64,000 nucleotides of DNA from Chamaea fasciata (taxonomy: Eukaryota; Chordata; Aves; Passeriformes; Sylviidae). The DNA lies in NCBI GenBank assembly GCA_029207755.1, contig JARCOQ010000005.1, forward strand, positions 42,433,621 to 42,497,620, given 5' to 3'. A program made the translations under genes and the position numbers. Under the pieces are notes generated by a model. The model ran no database searches. It was not told the origin of the DNA and saw only the letters and a list, made by a program, of their open reading frames with translations. Shown here piece after piece: positions 39,339 through 52,834 of the stretch; position 1 is the stretch's first letter; every line of letters starts with the position of its first letter.

Positions 39339-42300
39339 GTGTTTTGTTCACTGGTGTTTTGTTCACTCTCTACTCTCCTTCAAGGTGATTAAGGTTGTGG
39401 GACACTTTTTCTCAGGCAGAGGAGATAGGAAAGGGTGCTAGCAAGTTGTCTATGTCCCAACTTTGACACCAGCAAGAGTTTGATGCTTCTGGGGAAATTA
39501 GAATGGGTTCTTTCCTCCTGTTTCTGGAAGTCCACTTATATTTATGTTTATCCATTTTCTCAATGACTTTGCAAGTATTCATTTAACTTGTTCTCAGTCA
39601 TTTTCATAATTACACTTTCTTGTTTTTCTGTAGTCTTTGTAAGTGTAAACTGGTTTAACAAGATTTTATGTCTGTAGAGACCAATGACTGACCACTGTGA
39701 TTTCTGTTTAGTTCAGTGTCCCTGGTACCACTCTGTGTTTGTACTCTTGTATGTAATATCTTATTTCATATTCTAGACAATTCAACTTACAAATAATAAT
39801 TACTTTTTGTCACTATAAACTAAAGCTAACGTATCACACCTAACTTCTAGGTAACAGGCATTGTAGCTAAAATAAGTAAAATTTCTTGCTTCTTTCCCTC
39901 TTCTTTGTAGATACACATCAGCACAGCCCCATCCAACCATACCTTATGTCCACAGCAGTCACATTCCTATGATTCTACATTTCCTTTGTTTGAAAGAACC
40001 TGTGGCCGGGATCTCTGTTCAAGTTAGGGACTATCAATTTACAGCATACTCGTAATACACAGCAAAAATTTGAACACTTCTGTTTCTCTTGTGGCATTTA
40101 TCCAACAGAGAAAAAGTTATCTCTTCAAATGTATCTTAAAATGGTAAAACATACAGCTTGTAGTCAGCTCTGTTAGGGTCAGCAACCCTTGTAAAAATCT
40201 AGTGATTTCAAGGGATTGACATACAACTTCTGCAAATCAAAAATAAGCCCATTTTCATTGATTATTCAATATTACAACTGTTTGCACTTCAGTTTAGGAA
40301 AAATAAGGAGAAAAACAGAGAAAATCCTACTGAGTTTTGACAACTCATTAAGTTCACATAAAGCTCAGAACTTAGAATGGCCTCTGTATTTCATCTTGAG
40401 TCGTTAATTATGCATTTTATAAGAGAAGAAAATGACTGATAGAGGAAGAAGCACTTAGGTGATGAGTAGAAAGTGATTATTTACAATGCAGTAATTTGAT
40501 ACATCTTGTTCAGGTTGTAGATGGAAGATATTTTAATGTGAGAAAGGTAAAATAATATTTACTGGCAGTTACTCATATGATTGTTCCTCCCTTTACTGGA
40601 AAACTGAAAGCAGAGTGCAAGCTGTAATGAATCTTCTCTATACTTCCTTTCTTGGTGGATCTGTGAAAAAGCCCTGTGAAAATCAGTATAATGCATGACT
40701 TGTAGATGTGGCCCATGACATTTAAGTCAGTAATTTAATTTTGGGAAGCATGTCAAGAAATAAAACTCAAAGAAGGTTTTGGCTTTTCTGTCTGCAATCC
40801 CATCAGTATTCAGAATTTCTCAGAGAATTTCAGATAGTCAGAGTGTAGAAAAGGATACTATCATTTCTATCAGGGTGGCATCCCAGGGACATCCAGGAAC
40901 AGAGCTCCATTGTGCTAAGCATTATCGAAATGCAGTAGCTGACATCATGTGCCCTGAAAAGGATGCCAGGCATTCCTGATCAGGCCTAAGTGTTGCTCAA
41001 AGTTGTAGGGTGTGTCCTCCTGAAAAAGGGAGGCAAAAAGCAGAATTATGAGCTCAAGTCCCAGAAATGATAGTGCATCTATGGATAGCAGGATTATCCC
41101 TGGAAAAAATCTGAACCTTGATCTATGTCTCATTAAATATTTCAACCCATTGTTGGAGCAAGGTTCAGGGCCAAAAATGATACCAAGTTGTATGTTTTTT
41201 AGAACAGAACATGAAGTATACAATCTTGATTTGTGAAATAACATGAAGTATGTAAAAGAAGATGCAGGAAAAACTACTAAAAATAGTATGAAAAGGTTTT
41301 CTCATCAAAGAGTGTGAGAACAAAGTCAGTCCGTGATAAAAGACTTCTCTGAGCTAAGGGGACAATTCCATTTTCCCAGGAGCCTTTCTATGATGTCCAA
41401 TTCTTATGAATCACAGTAACATATTCTTGTCAAGTTTTGCCCCTTGTGCTCTTCATTTCTAGAATATAGTTAAGAGCCATTTCAGCTATGTTAGAGTAAG
41501 AAACATCTGCTGTACCATTGTGCCAGCATTACCAGGGTTGGCTCTCCAACTGAATTTTTATTAGGCATTACCTTAGCAAACATACTGTGCTTGTCAGCAT
41601 TATGTAAAAAGGGAATAATCTCAGGTCTTTCTTTGCAAAAGCATCCATATGCTTTTTACAAATATTTTTAATAATCTGTAGTAAATAGAAAAAGGTGTGC
41701 TGCCTGTTATTTTATGAGAAGCCTACTTCATCTTTCATCTCTGTTTTTAAATCTTGCTAAAATTGATTAATCAATTATGTTTTCTGCTGCAATTTTTAAA
41801 AAACTGATTTAATGTTTTTTTCCTAATATAGCCTTATTTTTTCCCAGTGCATTTGATTTGGCAGATATAATTTCAGTTATGTGATGGAAATGGCATATTT
41901 ATCTCTTGCTAACACTTTCTCAATAGCTTTTGAGCTTGCTGTGTAATTGCAAACAAATTTATCAGAGCAGTAGAACTATCAAAATTACACCAGACTCTAT
42001 AATCTTTGTAAAAAAATTGAAGTTGGGCAGAGGAGAGATTTGTTTTTCTTTCCTTTTTAAGAAAGGTTTCTGAAGGAGAGCCAAGGAAGGGTTTTACTGT
42101 GCTCTGATGTACTCTGGCACACAGGCAAATAAGAAATCAGTGCAGAACACCACCATTCTTACAGTAACAGTCTAATGGGATGTGCATGACCAGTGATCAC
42201 ATCTCATAATCCAAAGCTAAGAGGAACACATAGTGGAGGAGTTGGGGCTCCTGCAGATTGGCTCATGAGCAGAGCTGGTTGCTTCTAGTATTGGGGCAAC

Positions 42301-43371
42301 ACTGACATATGTGTCATAAATCATATAGCAATAAGGCTTTGTAGGTCATTGACCCACTGGAGCGGGTTCAGTTTACAAATCCTTGTCTCCTACTGCAGTC
42401 CCTCATTTCTGCATTTGCTAATGTACGATATTTATTGCAATTGCTGGTACTGCTACTTGCAAAAATAAGTGAGCAAATAAATAAAACCCATAGACTTTCC
42501 ACTGAGAGCAGCATGACCAATGTATCAACACTTTATTTCTGAGTGGTAATGCCAGTTAACTGCAACATGATCTAAAGCTCTGCTGTTGCTCTAACAAGTG
42601 GATCCCATTTACTAAATCGTTTCATTCACTATTCTGCTTGTCAATAAAAGTGCAGGATCAATCGATGTTGGAAGTAACAGTGAGTTATCATCTACAGCTG
42701 TCAAATCCTTATGCTTAAAGTAGAAATCTTACATATCAATGATATCCACTTTATGTTTTAAATTTAAGTCAAAATCAGTATCTTGTAACAATAACAGCAA
42801 GAGAAAAAAAATCTAGTAATTTTATGTCCAGGATAAGAATTGTCCCTTAACTTTTATATTTTAATTTGCTTTGGTTTTGGCTGCATAGAACTGAGCCAAA
42901 AATGTTATGATCTCATTTGTTTTTAACCAAGGTGTTTATGCAGAAATTGATTTAAATTATTTATTTATTTTTGCTAGCAAGCAATTTTGAATTTGTTTTT
43001 ATCTTCAAATTTCTCATTATGTGTTTCCTAGCTTATATATCTTTCTCTCTAGTTATCTTACATTTTTATTTCTAACATGGAATTTGTTTCAATAAATACA
43101 GAGATGCACTACTTGATTTTGGATGCATTATTTTCATTAGAGGTTATGCACATTGATCCTTTTTTGTGTGTGTATATGCTGTAAAAACATTTTCTATCTG
43201 TACTGTAAAAAATATTTGCTGCAAGTTAAAAGATGCATGTTTTTTCAGATGGTCATTGTTGTTTTCATGGAGTTTTAGAAGTCACTCTTCCTATGAAAGA
43301 CCAGAAAGTTATAACCAAGCAAACACATTTTTATTTAGATAAATAAAATAAAAAACCTTTGAAGTCTCAGG

Positions 43372-43530
43372 GAAAAGAAAGAGAAAAGAGAAAAGAGAAA
43401 AGAGAAAAGAGAAAAGAGAAAAGAGAAAAGAGAAAAGAGAAAAGAGAAAAGAGAAAAGAGAAAAGAGAAAAGAGAAAAGAGAAAAGAGAAAAGAGAAAAG
43501 AGGAAAGAGGAAAGAGGAAAAGGAAAAGAA
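43372..43530. repeat. Purine heptamer tract (GAGAAAA)n
   Basis: About 17 tandem units of GAGAAAA on the + strand (43381-43500), then variant GAGGAAA units to about 43530. The whole is purine-only. The Lys/Arg/Glu frame on + and the Ser/Leu/Phe frame on - are artefacts. Confidence 0.95.
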
Positions 43531-46500
43531 ATTTGGAGCAGCATCCGAAGTCAGTACTGCTCTTATTTTGTTTTCAAAATCAGGTGGGAGAAATCCTATT
43601 CTTTAATGTAAAGGCATGGCCTGTAAACATTGATAACAATGTTTTCAAAAATAATTTATTTGTAGAGCCCATTTTGTAAACAAATTTTGCTGACCTCAGC
43701 CACAATAAGATCGCACAAAGTAATTGGAAATTATATCCTAGATTTTTCTTTTTCTTGCAATGACTTTGGTTTGTTCTTGTGCATTTTCAGTTGTTACTTT
43801 ATATGGGGCTTTCCTTATGACATTATAGGGTTTCCATTATTAGTTCCAGCCAGAATTTCTCAACATCAGCTTTTTTTGCAAGCAGGCTAATACATGTCAC
43901 AGGCACTTCTCTTTCTAATTAAAGCATCTTCTAATTCTCCAAACCCAAAGATAATATTTAGATTTAATTTCTATTATATCATGATCTATTGTATCCACCT
44001 GGAAGTTAATGTAGAAGTGATGGCTTTCATAAATGTTGCGTTTGAGACAGAACAATTTAACTACATGGAGTCTCCTTCCATGACATTTGCATAAAATGAT
44101 AGCATTAAGCTCCCAGTGGTGCTCTTCCCATCATATACAAGATCAAAGAGCCATTAGGCTCTGAGTCGGTCTGCAGCTGTTAAATGCTTTCAAGGACTGT
44201 TTTCAGACTCTCAATTTTTCGAGAGTATCTGCCATAGGGGAGTATTGGCGTTTCCACTGTAGTCAAGCTGTAATTTTCCCCAAAGAGTGTTGTGTTCAGG
44301 CGACTGCCCTGTTCAATTTCTCAGGATTCAGCTGTGGAGTCATGTAATGCATAGCATACCATGGTGGTGAAACATGGTTTCTTTTTTCTCAGGAACCAGG
44401 ACTCTCTTGGGAGCTGCCTCCTGCTGAGTGGCTGCTAGCACCTCCTCAATGTGCTTCATGTGGAAATAATGACTTAGGCAGCCACAACACTGAGGAAACA
44501 GGATGCGAGGACATGCACGTGTGCATGTGGATGTAAGGGAGAGGGATGAGGAAGAGACACATGGACAAGACTTAAATTTAAGTGGTTTTTGTTCTGTTAG
44601 TTATGGCACCAGAAACTTAGCTCTCAGTGCAGGGGTAGTTGTGCATTGAAACGTTGTAACTAGCATTTATGTTGTAATAAACCGTTTTTTTCTTATCTTC
44701 CAGTTTCCTGTAAAGACAATTGTTCATCTTACAGGCCCCAGATATTAAGTTCAGAATTTTCATAGCTCATTACACAACATAAGGCTGCTTAAATCCACAA
44801 ATTACAATCTCCCATAAAATCAATCACTTTGCAAATAGCTGATTAGATGAAAGACTTACAGATGAATTATCAAAGAAACAATTCACTTATGAATGATGAA
44901 AGTAGTTAATAGAAGTACATACCTCAAGTGATACAAAATCTCATTTGATATTTTAGGATGTGTGTAGTACTACAGCCTGTAGTGTAATTACCAATAATTT
45001 TCAGAGGGCTTGTCATGGACCATTCTTGAAGCAGTTGCCTATTATACAAAGAAAACCTCTGTCTGAGCAGATCTGCAAATGATGCATGATAGGATTATAT
45101 AAGTTAGCACTGCTTGTTCATTCCAACACTTACATTTCAAGTTTATTTTTTACCCAGGTCTCAGGCAAACAAACCTATGCTTCTTACAGACCTGCAATAG
45201 AAACACTGAGCATAAAAATCACCTGTTAAAAGTTTTAGTCAAACATAGTGGCAGTAGCTGGGAACATATGCTCATATGCACGGCAAGCTATAGATGGTGC
45301 CTCTATACTAGAGTGTTTCTTCTCACTCTCCTTGTGCTTATGCCATGGAAGTATTTTGTTAAATGTGACTTCAAGACTACAGCAGGTGTACCAGCCCCAT
45401 GCAGCACTGGGAGTAAAAACCAACCTGCTAGGGGAAGACTGGATGTCAAGCCTTGACATTGGCCAGATCCATCAGAAACGTCATGAGCTCCTTTTTAAAA
45501 TCAGAACAGATTGACAGAAGTCCTCACAAAACCTCCAAGTCAAAAAAAAAACCCTCAAAAAACCCAAACTGAAATCAAACCCAAGACACCAAAACCAGCT
45601 TTGAAACTTGTCCCAAATTACTGCTAGCACAGAACCTGGAACATATTGGTGTCCCTAACTGGTTTGATGGCACTGAGAGAGGGGCTGCCCAAGGGTCCCT
45701 CCTTGGAGAATGCTTCCTTGAGGAACTGCTCTGAGCACCAGCACTGGAGCTGGGGGCTGACAGCCTCTCAGCACAGGCACTGCATATCTAAATTCATACT
45801 GGCAAAGAAAATATGCCTGGGCCAGCAGGCCAGCTGCTCCCTCTGGGATGAGGGGTGGAAACAGCAGGGGTTCACCTGGAGCAGCTAAGGAGCATGTCTG
45901 ACACATGGATGGTAGCCAGGACTGACCAGTCCAGATCAGTAGTATAGTGAGGAAGTAAGTCTGAAGTCAAGCCTAGAATCCAATCTGTGGGTCAGTATCA
46001 GGTCCAGAAAACACCTGGTGGGCACACAGTGATGAGGCTAGGCCCAGTAAAACCAGGGAGTCAGCCTGCAAGTTGGTGCTGGGTCAACATGGTCCTCACC
46101 AGCCATGACTTGTCTAAACTGCCCACCAGCACCCCTCTAGCTCAGGCCCAGGTCTCTTCTGAGCCCATGGCTGTGGGTACTGTCCCAAGTGAGGCAGCTT
46201 CAGCATTCTGGATTGTTTGAGCACAACAGAGGCCAGAAAGAGAAAGCACCAGGAAGAGAAAACCAGCTTGCTGGGGATAGTGAGTAGAACCATGGGACAG
46301 GCATCACTTTTCCTTAAACCTCATGAATTCAGGCTATAGAAAAGAGGGCTTTTTTTCTAACCAGTCATGCCATCACATGTTGTTTTATTCTGTTCTTGCT
46401 GCAGACCAAGTTTCCTTATACCTTGGTACCAGCTGAACTCATGGCAAGTTTATAGAGATGTGCACGTCGAGGGTATCTGGTAGTTCTAGTCCCCTTGCAG

Positions 46501-48739
46501 TGCCTGGCAGGTTGAGAGCCAAGTGTAATCAGGAGGAGCCCCTCACACAGCACAGAGAGTGCACCATGAGGCACAGCAGCCCACAGTGCAGATGGTCTTC
46601 ATAAACCTGCAGGCTGAGAGCACTCTTTGTACTCCATGGAAATAGCCTACCTCCACAGAGCACTCATTGCCTCATTGGTGTACAACACTCAGTAACAACA
46701 GAAGAGTATAAAAAAAAATCACCTGTCCTTCACAGTTTGAATGACCAAATGCAAATGGATCAGTATGCCTGGACACTGTAGCCAGTGTCTTTGCCTCATC
46801 TTGTAATTTCTCCTTGTGATTGCAAATAATTCTGGTCATAGCATCCTTTACCTTATGGGCTGTTGCCCCCCCAAAGATCAGTATGGGCTCTGAGAGAAGG
46901 AAGACTTCTGATCTGAATCTTTCCTATATGGGGTGTTTGTGTTAGGCTGTCTGCTTTCCTTTAAAGGATACTAGAAATACCCTTTTCACACCTCCACTTT
47001 TAGAATACATCTGTTGCATGAAGCAGTTTGTAGGGACTTTGGCTGTTGAAAGATTTAGTACTTGTTCCCAGCTCCATCTCATCTAACTGCTTTTCAGGAC
47101 AAGAATTAGACTTTTTATTTAGTTGTATTATACTTAAACCCCAAAGTCCAGTGTACTTCTGTGAAGCCTACCTGTGGACATGGCCAGAAAAATTATTGCA
47201 TTTGCTCAACTCATAGTAATGAGGTCAATTTGATATAAACTGGACATTTTTTTCCATTTGTTTTTTTTTTTTTTTTCTTTTCTTGGTATGTGGAGGAACT
47301 TCTGAAAGCTACTGGTAGATGCTAGTGTAATATGCTAATGTTAGATGCAAACCCACAGATGGAGTTTGCAATAAATATTACGTGCCTGAGGACCTCTATA
47401 AAATCTAATAAACAGTTAGCTACATTGGCACATTTCCACAAAATAGATTCTAAATTACTACTGTCATTGAAACTGTATTTTTTTAACTGAGCAGAACAAG
47501 TTTACTTCTACATGTATGCTCAGAAGTTACCAGTTTTAGGGTTACAAGGAGAATTCGCCTCAAGCTAGTCAAGTATAATGATAACTGTTTTATTCCTATT
47601 TATTTTATAGTTAAAATATGAAAAATTAAAGAGATTAACATTGTGAATTCTTGGTATCTATTTCCCTTTTGTTCTGTCTTTATCCAAAGCAAAAAATCTT
47701 GGATAAGTCCAATTTACCTTTCACATGAACTGAAGTAATTTTCTCCTAAAGCTGTAGTCTGTTTTTTTCATATTTCAGTACATTTTAATGGATTCCACTG
47801 TTATTTGAGAAATTCAGTCTCTAGAGGGACATATTTGTCACATGATGAGTACTAAACTAGTATTTGTTTCATTGACACCACAAACTCATTTCAGCTCCTA
47901 AAATCCACCCAAAATTCTAGTCTTTCAATGCCAATTCTGTAAAATATTGTATTTAATTCTCATGTAGATGACAACTTTGGGCAACTTGCAGGTAGAGCTG
48001 GTGCATGAAAGCAGAACTGTCACAAATTATGCTCTGCAGTTTCTATTTCTGAAGAACTGCTATAAAACATTTTTATATCCTTCCCTTTAGAGTACAGAGG
48101 AATGCAATATATTTTGGAATTTCAGTAGTGCCTTTCTACCACTGTTGCTACTAAAAATGTTCTTCAAGAAAAACAAAATTTCCTCTCCCTTCTCTGTTAC
48201 TCTGGTGTGTCTGAATTCTCTCTTATTTCTGGAGACGTCTCAAGTCATGTGACTTTATTTTTTCAGTAGTCATGGCTGGTCTTACACTCTGATCTTATCC
48301 TTCTCTGATAAATTCATCTTATTAGAGTATTGAATTGCTAACTATGAGAAAAAAAAAATAGTAATAATTTCTTTCTTTGGATTAGCACTGAAAAGTATAA
48401 TATTGTAGACCAAACCTAGACTATCAATAGAAGTCTGCTATTTCAATGTACTTCCTTATCATATCTTAAGCAATTTAATTTCTGTTGCCTAAATTTAAGA
48501 ATTACAGATTAGGGGAAAAGTCATCCCAAATTTATACAAGTTTTTAAAAATTTCTTTTGATATTAAGTCTAAAAACGAGAACTTTATAGTTAAAATTATA
48601 GAGTAGTTCATTGGATGTGTCATATTAGCTGATATCTGATTAAGATGATGTGCAGTTGACTTAAAACTTCTCTTGAGCAATAATAATACACTGATGTTCC
48701 TAAATCAGGAATAAAATAGTTTTTACAAAATCATTGGCA
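43531..48739. other. Intergenic with a GC-richer unclassified block
   Basis: Mostly AT-rich. The stretch at about 45240-46700 is clearly richer in G and C, with many open frames of 60-90 codons on both strands, and resembles an old repeat or retroviral remnant without a recognised match. An A/C-rich run lies at 45541-45597 and poly-T at 47261-47278. Confidence 0.55.
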
Positions 48740-48960
48740 AGTTCAGGTTGGAAGGCACCCCAAGAGGTCCTTTTTAAAGCAGGGTCAGACCACATCCTTG
48801 AGGCCTTTAACCAGCCTAGGCTGAAAATCTTGAAGAGTGAGAATTCACAAGCTTCTCTGGGAATCCTGTTCCAATGCTTGACCATCCTCATGGTGAAAAG
48901 GTTTGGCCTTATACCTATTTGGAGCCTTTTTTTGTTTCAATACCTAATTGAAAACTGATT
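48740..48960 (-). mobile_element. CR1 LINE 3' fragment
   Basis: Starts with words like CAGGTTGGAAGGCACCCC and continues with CACAAGCTTCTCTGGGAATC, TTCCAATGCTTGACCATCC and CTCATGGTGAAAAGG. This order is the 3' UTR of avian CR1 read on the opposite strand. The terminal tail repeat (reverse of ATTCTATG) is eroded. The 74-codon + strand and 63-codon - strand frames here are repeat sequence. Confidence 0.85.
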
Positions 48961-50395
48961 TGAGCCTTTGGATAGATGGCAGCAATACAGATAAACTATC
49001 ACACTGTTATTTATTCATGTGAAAGGACTTAAGTTCTACCTCAACACAAGTAATCAAGCTGTGACAGATGTCATCAAGTTTTATTACAAAATGTGGCTTT
49101 CCACTTCTTAACTGAATAACTTAGCAGAAACAGCAATTTCCAAAAATCTGTAAGTAGCTATGAGCATACCCTACAGTTCTAGTGAGCACATCTGCCATGA
49201 CAAACCTGCCAAAAATTCAAGAAATCAATGGATCTGTCAAGAATGGCTTTTTCAATCCTTTATTTATAACCAAGTAAAGCATTTGACTATAGCCTCCTCT
49301 CTGCTGGAATCTTTTTCTGTCACTAGAAAAACCTGCAGCAGACCTTTAATCCCGTCTGATGAAAAGGCTGCATTATGCCTTACTGCTTTTCAAGAGGTAT
49401 CACAGAGCAAAATGAGGAGTTTTCATCTGAGATACAGATTTTTTATGCCATTCAATCAAACATCTTTTTCCCACTTAACAATATGGATAGATAATGTCAA
49501 ATACAGGATATTTTGCAGAACTATTGAATATAACTTCCCTAAATCATTATGCAGCCAGAATGAAACACAAAAACAGAAACTTGAAGACTGAGAAGTTTTC
49601 TTATGTTCTGAAATACTGCATTTTGGAATATCTACAATTAAAGGAAAAACTACTGTATTTGGTCCAAGCACCAATGTTACTTACAGCAAAGATCAGCATT
49701 GTTAATCCCTACTTATTTTTGTCAATTCATTTAGCCAGAGAAAAACTGTGAAAATTTGCTCTTTTTATTCTATAAAAGAAAGGCTAAAAGGAGATGGTAC
49801 AGAGCACCCTTCAGCTATCCATAAAGAAACATGAAACCTCTTAGTAATAGCAATTTTAATTTTTTTTTTTTTAAATTAAGGAATTATAAGAGAACTAGCT
49901 GAAGATGAAGTGAGGACATAGTTAAATAGTAAGTCTAAATGACTAATGTAGCAATAAAATAAAATGAAAGGACAGTCATCCAGATATTTCACAATTTTCT
50001 TATGTGACTAGGAAGTTTGGAAAAAAAACCAAACCAACCAAACTAAACAAAAACCCAAAGAAGGCGTACATACCAAAATTCCCTGTTAGTTGTTTTGTTT
50101 TCTGTAAAAATTACTCTATAAACATGTAATTGACACCCTTGCAAACTATTTTTATGGATATTTTTCTGAAGCTTGCATCCAAGGCAAAAAACCTCTGGCT
50201 GATGAAGCAGCACTTAGATGCAGAAAAGTTTATAAAAACAAGAATTTATTATTCATGCCTTATATAAGAACTACTCCAAATAATATAAGGATAAAATAAG
50301 AATAAACTGTTTCACCTGAAGACAGGTCTCAGATAGAATCACTTAGTAAGACCAAATCTTTTTTTATTTGTAACCTATAGAACCTACAAGAAGCA

Positions 50396-50463
<68 letters not shown>

Positions 50464-52308
50464 TTTGAGGAACTGAATGCTTTGAGTTGTTGCAGCAATA
50501 TCCGGAGAACACGAAGGACAACAGGTGAAACAAACAAGACATGCAATGGCAAAAGTTGTTTCTGACATCTGACACACCGTAGCATTTTATTGCCAGATCT
50601 GTCCTAGTTCAAAAGACAGCTGAGAATTCAAATCAGTTGGTAAAATATGACAAAAAAGAGAAATCATGGCAAAAAAAAATTAGCAATAGTCAGTTAGACC
50701 TCTGAATAGTGTAAGAAAATGAATCTGTTTTAGTTTGATGTGAAATGTCTGAATTTGAAATTTGCAAAATTGAAAAATTTTTATGGAAAAAAAATGAGCT
50801 ACTAAGAAGCCGTTGTTTTCACAATGAAATATTGTAAAATGTTACTACATGTTATGCTTGTTTTGGATATGACTAATGAGAAGAAAACATTCCACATTTA
50901 CTATAACAGGAAATAAGACAAATTAGAGCAGACAAAGAAAACTTCAGTTTCAAAACTTGTGGGTCAGATGGGGCAGATTTTGAAGTGAAGATATGCAGAG
51001 AATTATCCCTAATGTGCCAGAGGTTAGGGAACATGTGGTAGCTGTGGTTTGATGATGGCTGATGGATGTGATAGCACATATCTTACCAGCCTGTGCAACT
51101 CCTATTAAAAATGCAGTAAGGTTTGCTGCATGAGGTTTCCTTGTATTCCATCAATTAGCATGCTATTCCAGAGTACTTTTGCAGTACAATGCAAAACATT
51201 TAGTATTTAGACAGTTTAAATAACGCAATGTGTCTTTTGGTATATATATATGAATGTGTGTGCACACTGCTTTGTAATGAGATGCTGGGTGTTCATCAGC
51301 GTTTTCATTTATTTTCTATGACAGGTTATGTGTCTCTTCCAGATGCTTTAAGTCTGACCAACCTCTTAAGAAATTCATCATCAATCTGCCTTTTGTTTTA
51401 GTTCAGGCAGATGGATCTTTCCTAGAACCATATAAGAAAAAGTAACATTAGTTATCCTGTTGTCTGTGTAACTGGCCCAACTTCAGGATGATCAGCTTTG
51501 GTGGATGTACCAATGCTTGTTTAAAAGCTGGTCTGCATGCAGTTAAACACCATTGACATGGCATGCATTCACTTACATGGGCTTTATACAGTGATAGGCT
51601 CCACAATTTGAAAAATTTGTGATTTTATTTTACAGGGATTGCCAGCAAGAAAAAATACATATCTTTTACCTCAGCCCTTTTCAGAATTATGGAAGAGATT
51701 AATCCACTGTTCTCTAGTCCTCCAGTAGGATGACTATTTCAGACCCTGATTTCAGCTGTCAGGACTAAAGGAAAAGCTTTTTTGGGGGGGATTATAAAGT
51801 TTTCCTGTGGGCTGGATGTTAAGTTCCCAATAGAAGTTGTCATATCTTCATCAGTTGAACCATTTTGCATCTGGGAAAATTTTAATGTCTCTAAGCCTTA
51901 AAAAAATTTCTGCTGCAGTAGTAGCTGAAATTGTGAATTTGCCAAATCTGGGGAAGAAGAAATTGGTGTTTGCTTAAGGTATTGAATTTTTCATTCTGTA
52001 TATTTGAACATGGTTGCAGATGTGTTTGTTCTCAGGTATGGAAAGTAGTTTAACAGTCCTTTAAAGAAATCATAGATCTCTTGCAAAAAAAAAAAAAAAA
52101 CCACAAAAAAACCCAGTAAATTTGAGCTATGTCAGAGTTGTGTTTACATGCAGACAGGAAACATTCAAATTAATTTTTCTCAGAGCTAGGACCACCCTGC
52201 CTCCTCCAATAGAACCCAGTGACATGTTGCTTCATTCATTTTTAAAGATTTATTATTAAAATAGCCTTCTGGAAATAAATTTTGCATTCTCTTCAAATTC
52301 TACAGGCC
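48961..52308. other. Intergenic, no gene seen
   Basis: AT-rich DNA with a 60-bp (TA)n run at 50398-50458 and a poly-A run at about 52085-52100. Overlapping frames on 49160-49751 (143 and 85 codons on +, 72 on -) have no recognised domain. Confidence 0.6.
50398..50458. repeat. Pure (TA)n microsatellite
   Basis: About 30 uninterrupted TA units. The three Tyr-Ile repeat open frames over it are artefacts. Confidence 0.97.
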
Positions 52309-52834
52309 TGTACTGATTCAGGCTGGAATGGAGTTACTTTTCCCTATGACAACCCTCATTTTGCTGTGGTGTGTGTTGGTGCTGGAAAGGTGTTGATAAC
52401 ACACCAGTGTTTGGCTACTGCTGAGCACCAAGGCTGCCTTCCCGAACTGTCCCCTCTCCAAAGAATAGTAGGCTGAGGCATGGTCAAGAGTCTGGGAAGA
52501 AGCACAGCCAAAACAGCTGATCCAACCTGAGCAAAGGGATATTCCATACCATATGGCACTTGTTGAGCACTAAAAGCTGCATTTGTCTTCTGGAGTACTA
52601 AAGCTGTACTTGCCAGGAAGTGGGTGGTAATGACCAGTCTGCTAATGGGAAGTAGTGAATAAAATCACTTGTTTACCTTTGCTTCCATGCATGAGCTTTG
52701 CTGTTTCTTTATTAAACTGCTTTCATCTTGACCCACAACTTCTTTTTTCATTTTATTTTCTCCCCGCCACACTGCTGAAAAGGGGAGTGACAAAGCAGCT
52801 TGTTGGGCACTTGGTTGTCAGCCAAGGTACCACA
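52309..52834 (+). mobile_element. Solo LTR of an avian ERVL-type endogenous retrovirus
   Basis: Starts TGTACTGATT and ends GGTACCACA, 526 bp. In order it contains AAAGGTGTTGATAACACACC, GTTTGGCTACTGCTGAGCAC, AAAGGGATATTCCATACCAT, GGGAAGTAGTGAATAAA, TTTATTAAACTGCTTTCATC and GGGGAGTGACAAAGCAGC. This is the known order of a widespread avian ERVL LTR. The flanks AGGCC (52304-52308) and AGGGC (52835-52839) match at four of five positions, fitting a 5-bp target duplication. There are no internal genes, so it is a solo LTR formed by recombination between the two ends. The TATA region expected after CATACCATATGG is shortened. Confidence 0.88.

Larger units (their letters stand above)
35016..43371. other. 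Intergenic, no gene seen
   Basis: AT-rich gene desert. It holds a TA-rich cluster at 37985-38235, a short TA run at 39138-39149, a (CA)n run at 39280-39338 and a possible ancient retroposon tail at about 40890-40960. Open frames are all under 100 codons and show no domain. Confidence 0.6.

Noticed and set aside
43335..43679. Lys/Glu-rich (+) and Ser/Leu/Phe-rich (-) frames
   Set aside because: Both come from the GAGAAAA heptamer tract.
49160..49591. 143-codon + strand frame
   Set aside because: No recognised domain; overlapped by other frames on both strands; length within chance expectation.
50329..50585. Three Tyr-Ile repeat frames on the minus strand
   Set aside because: They are produced by the (TA)n microsatellite.
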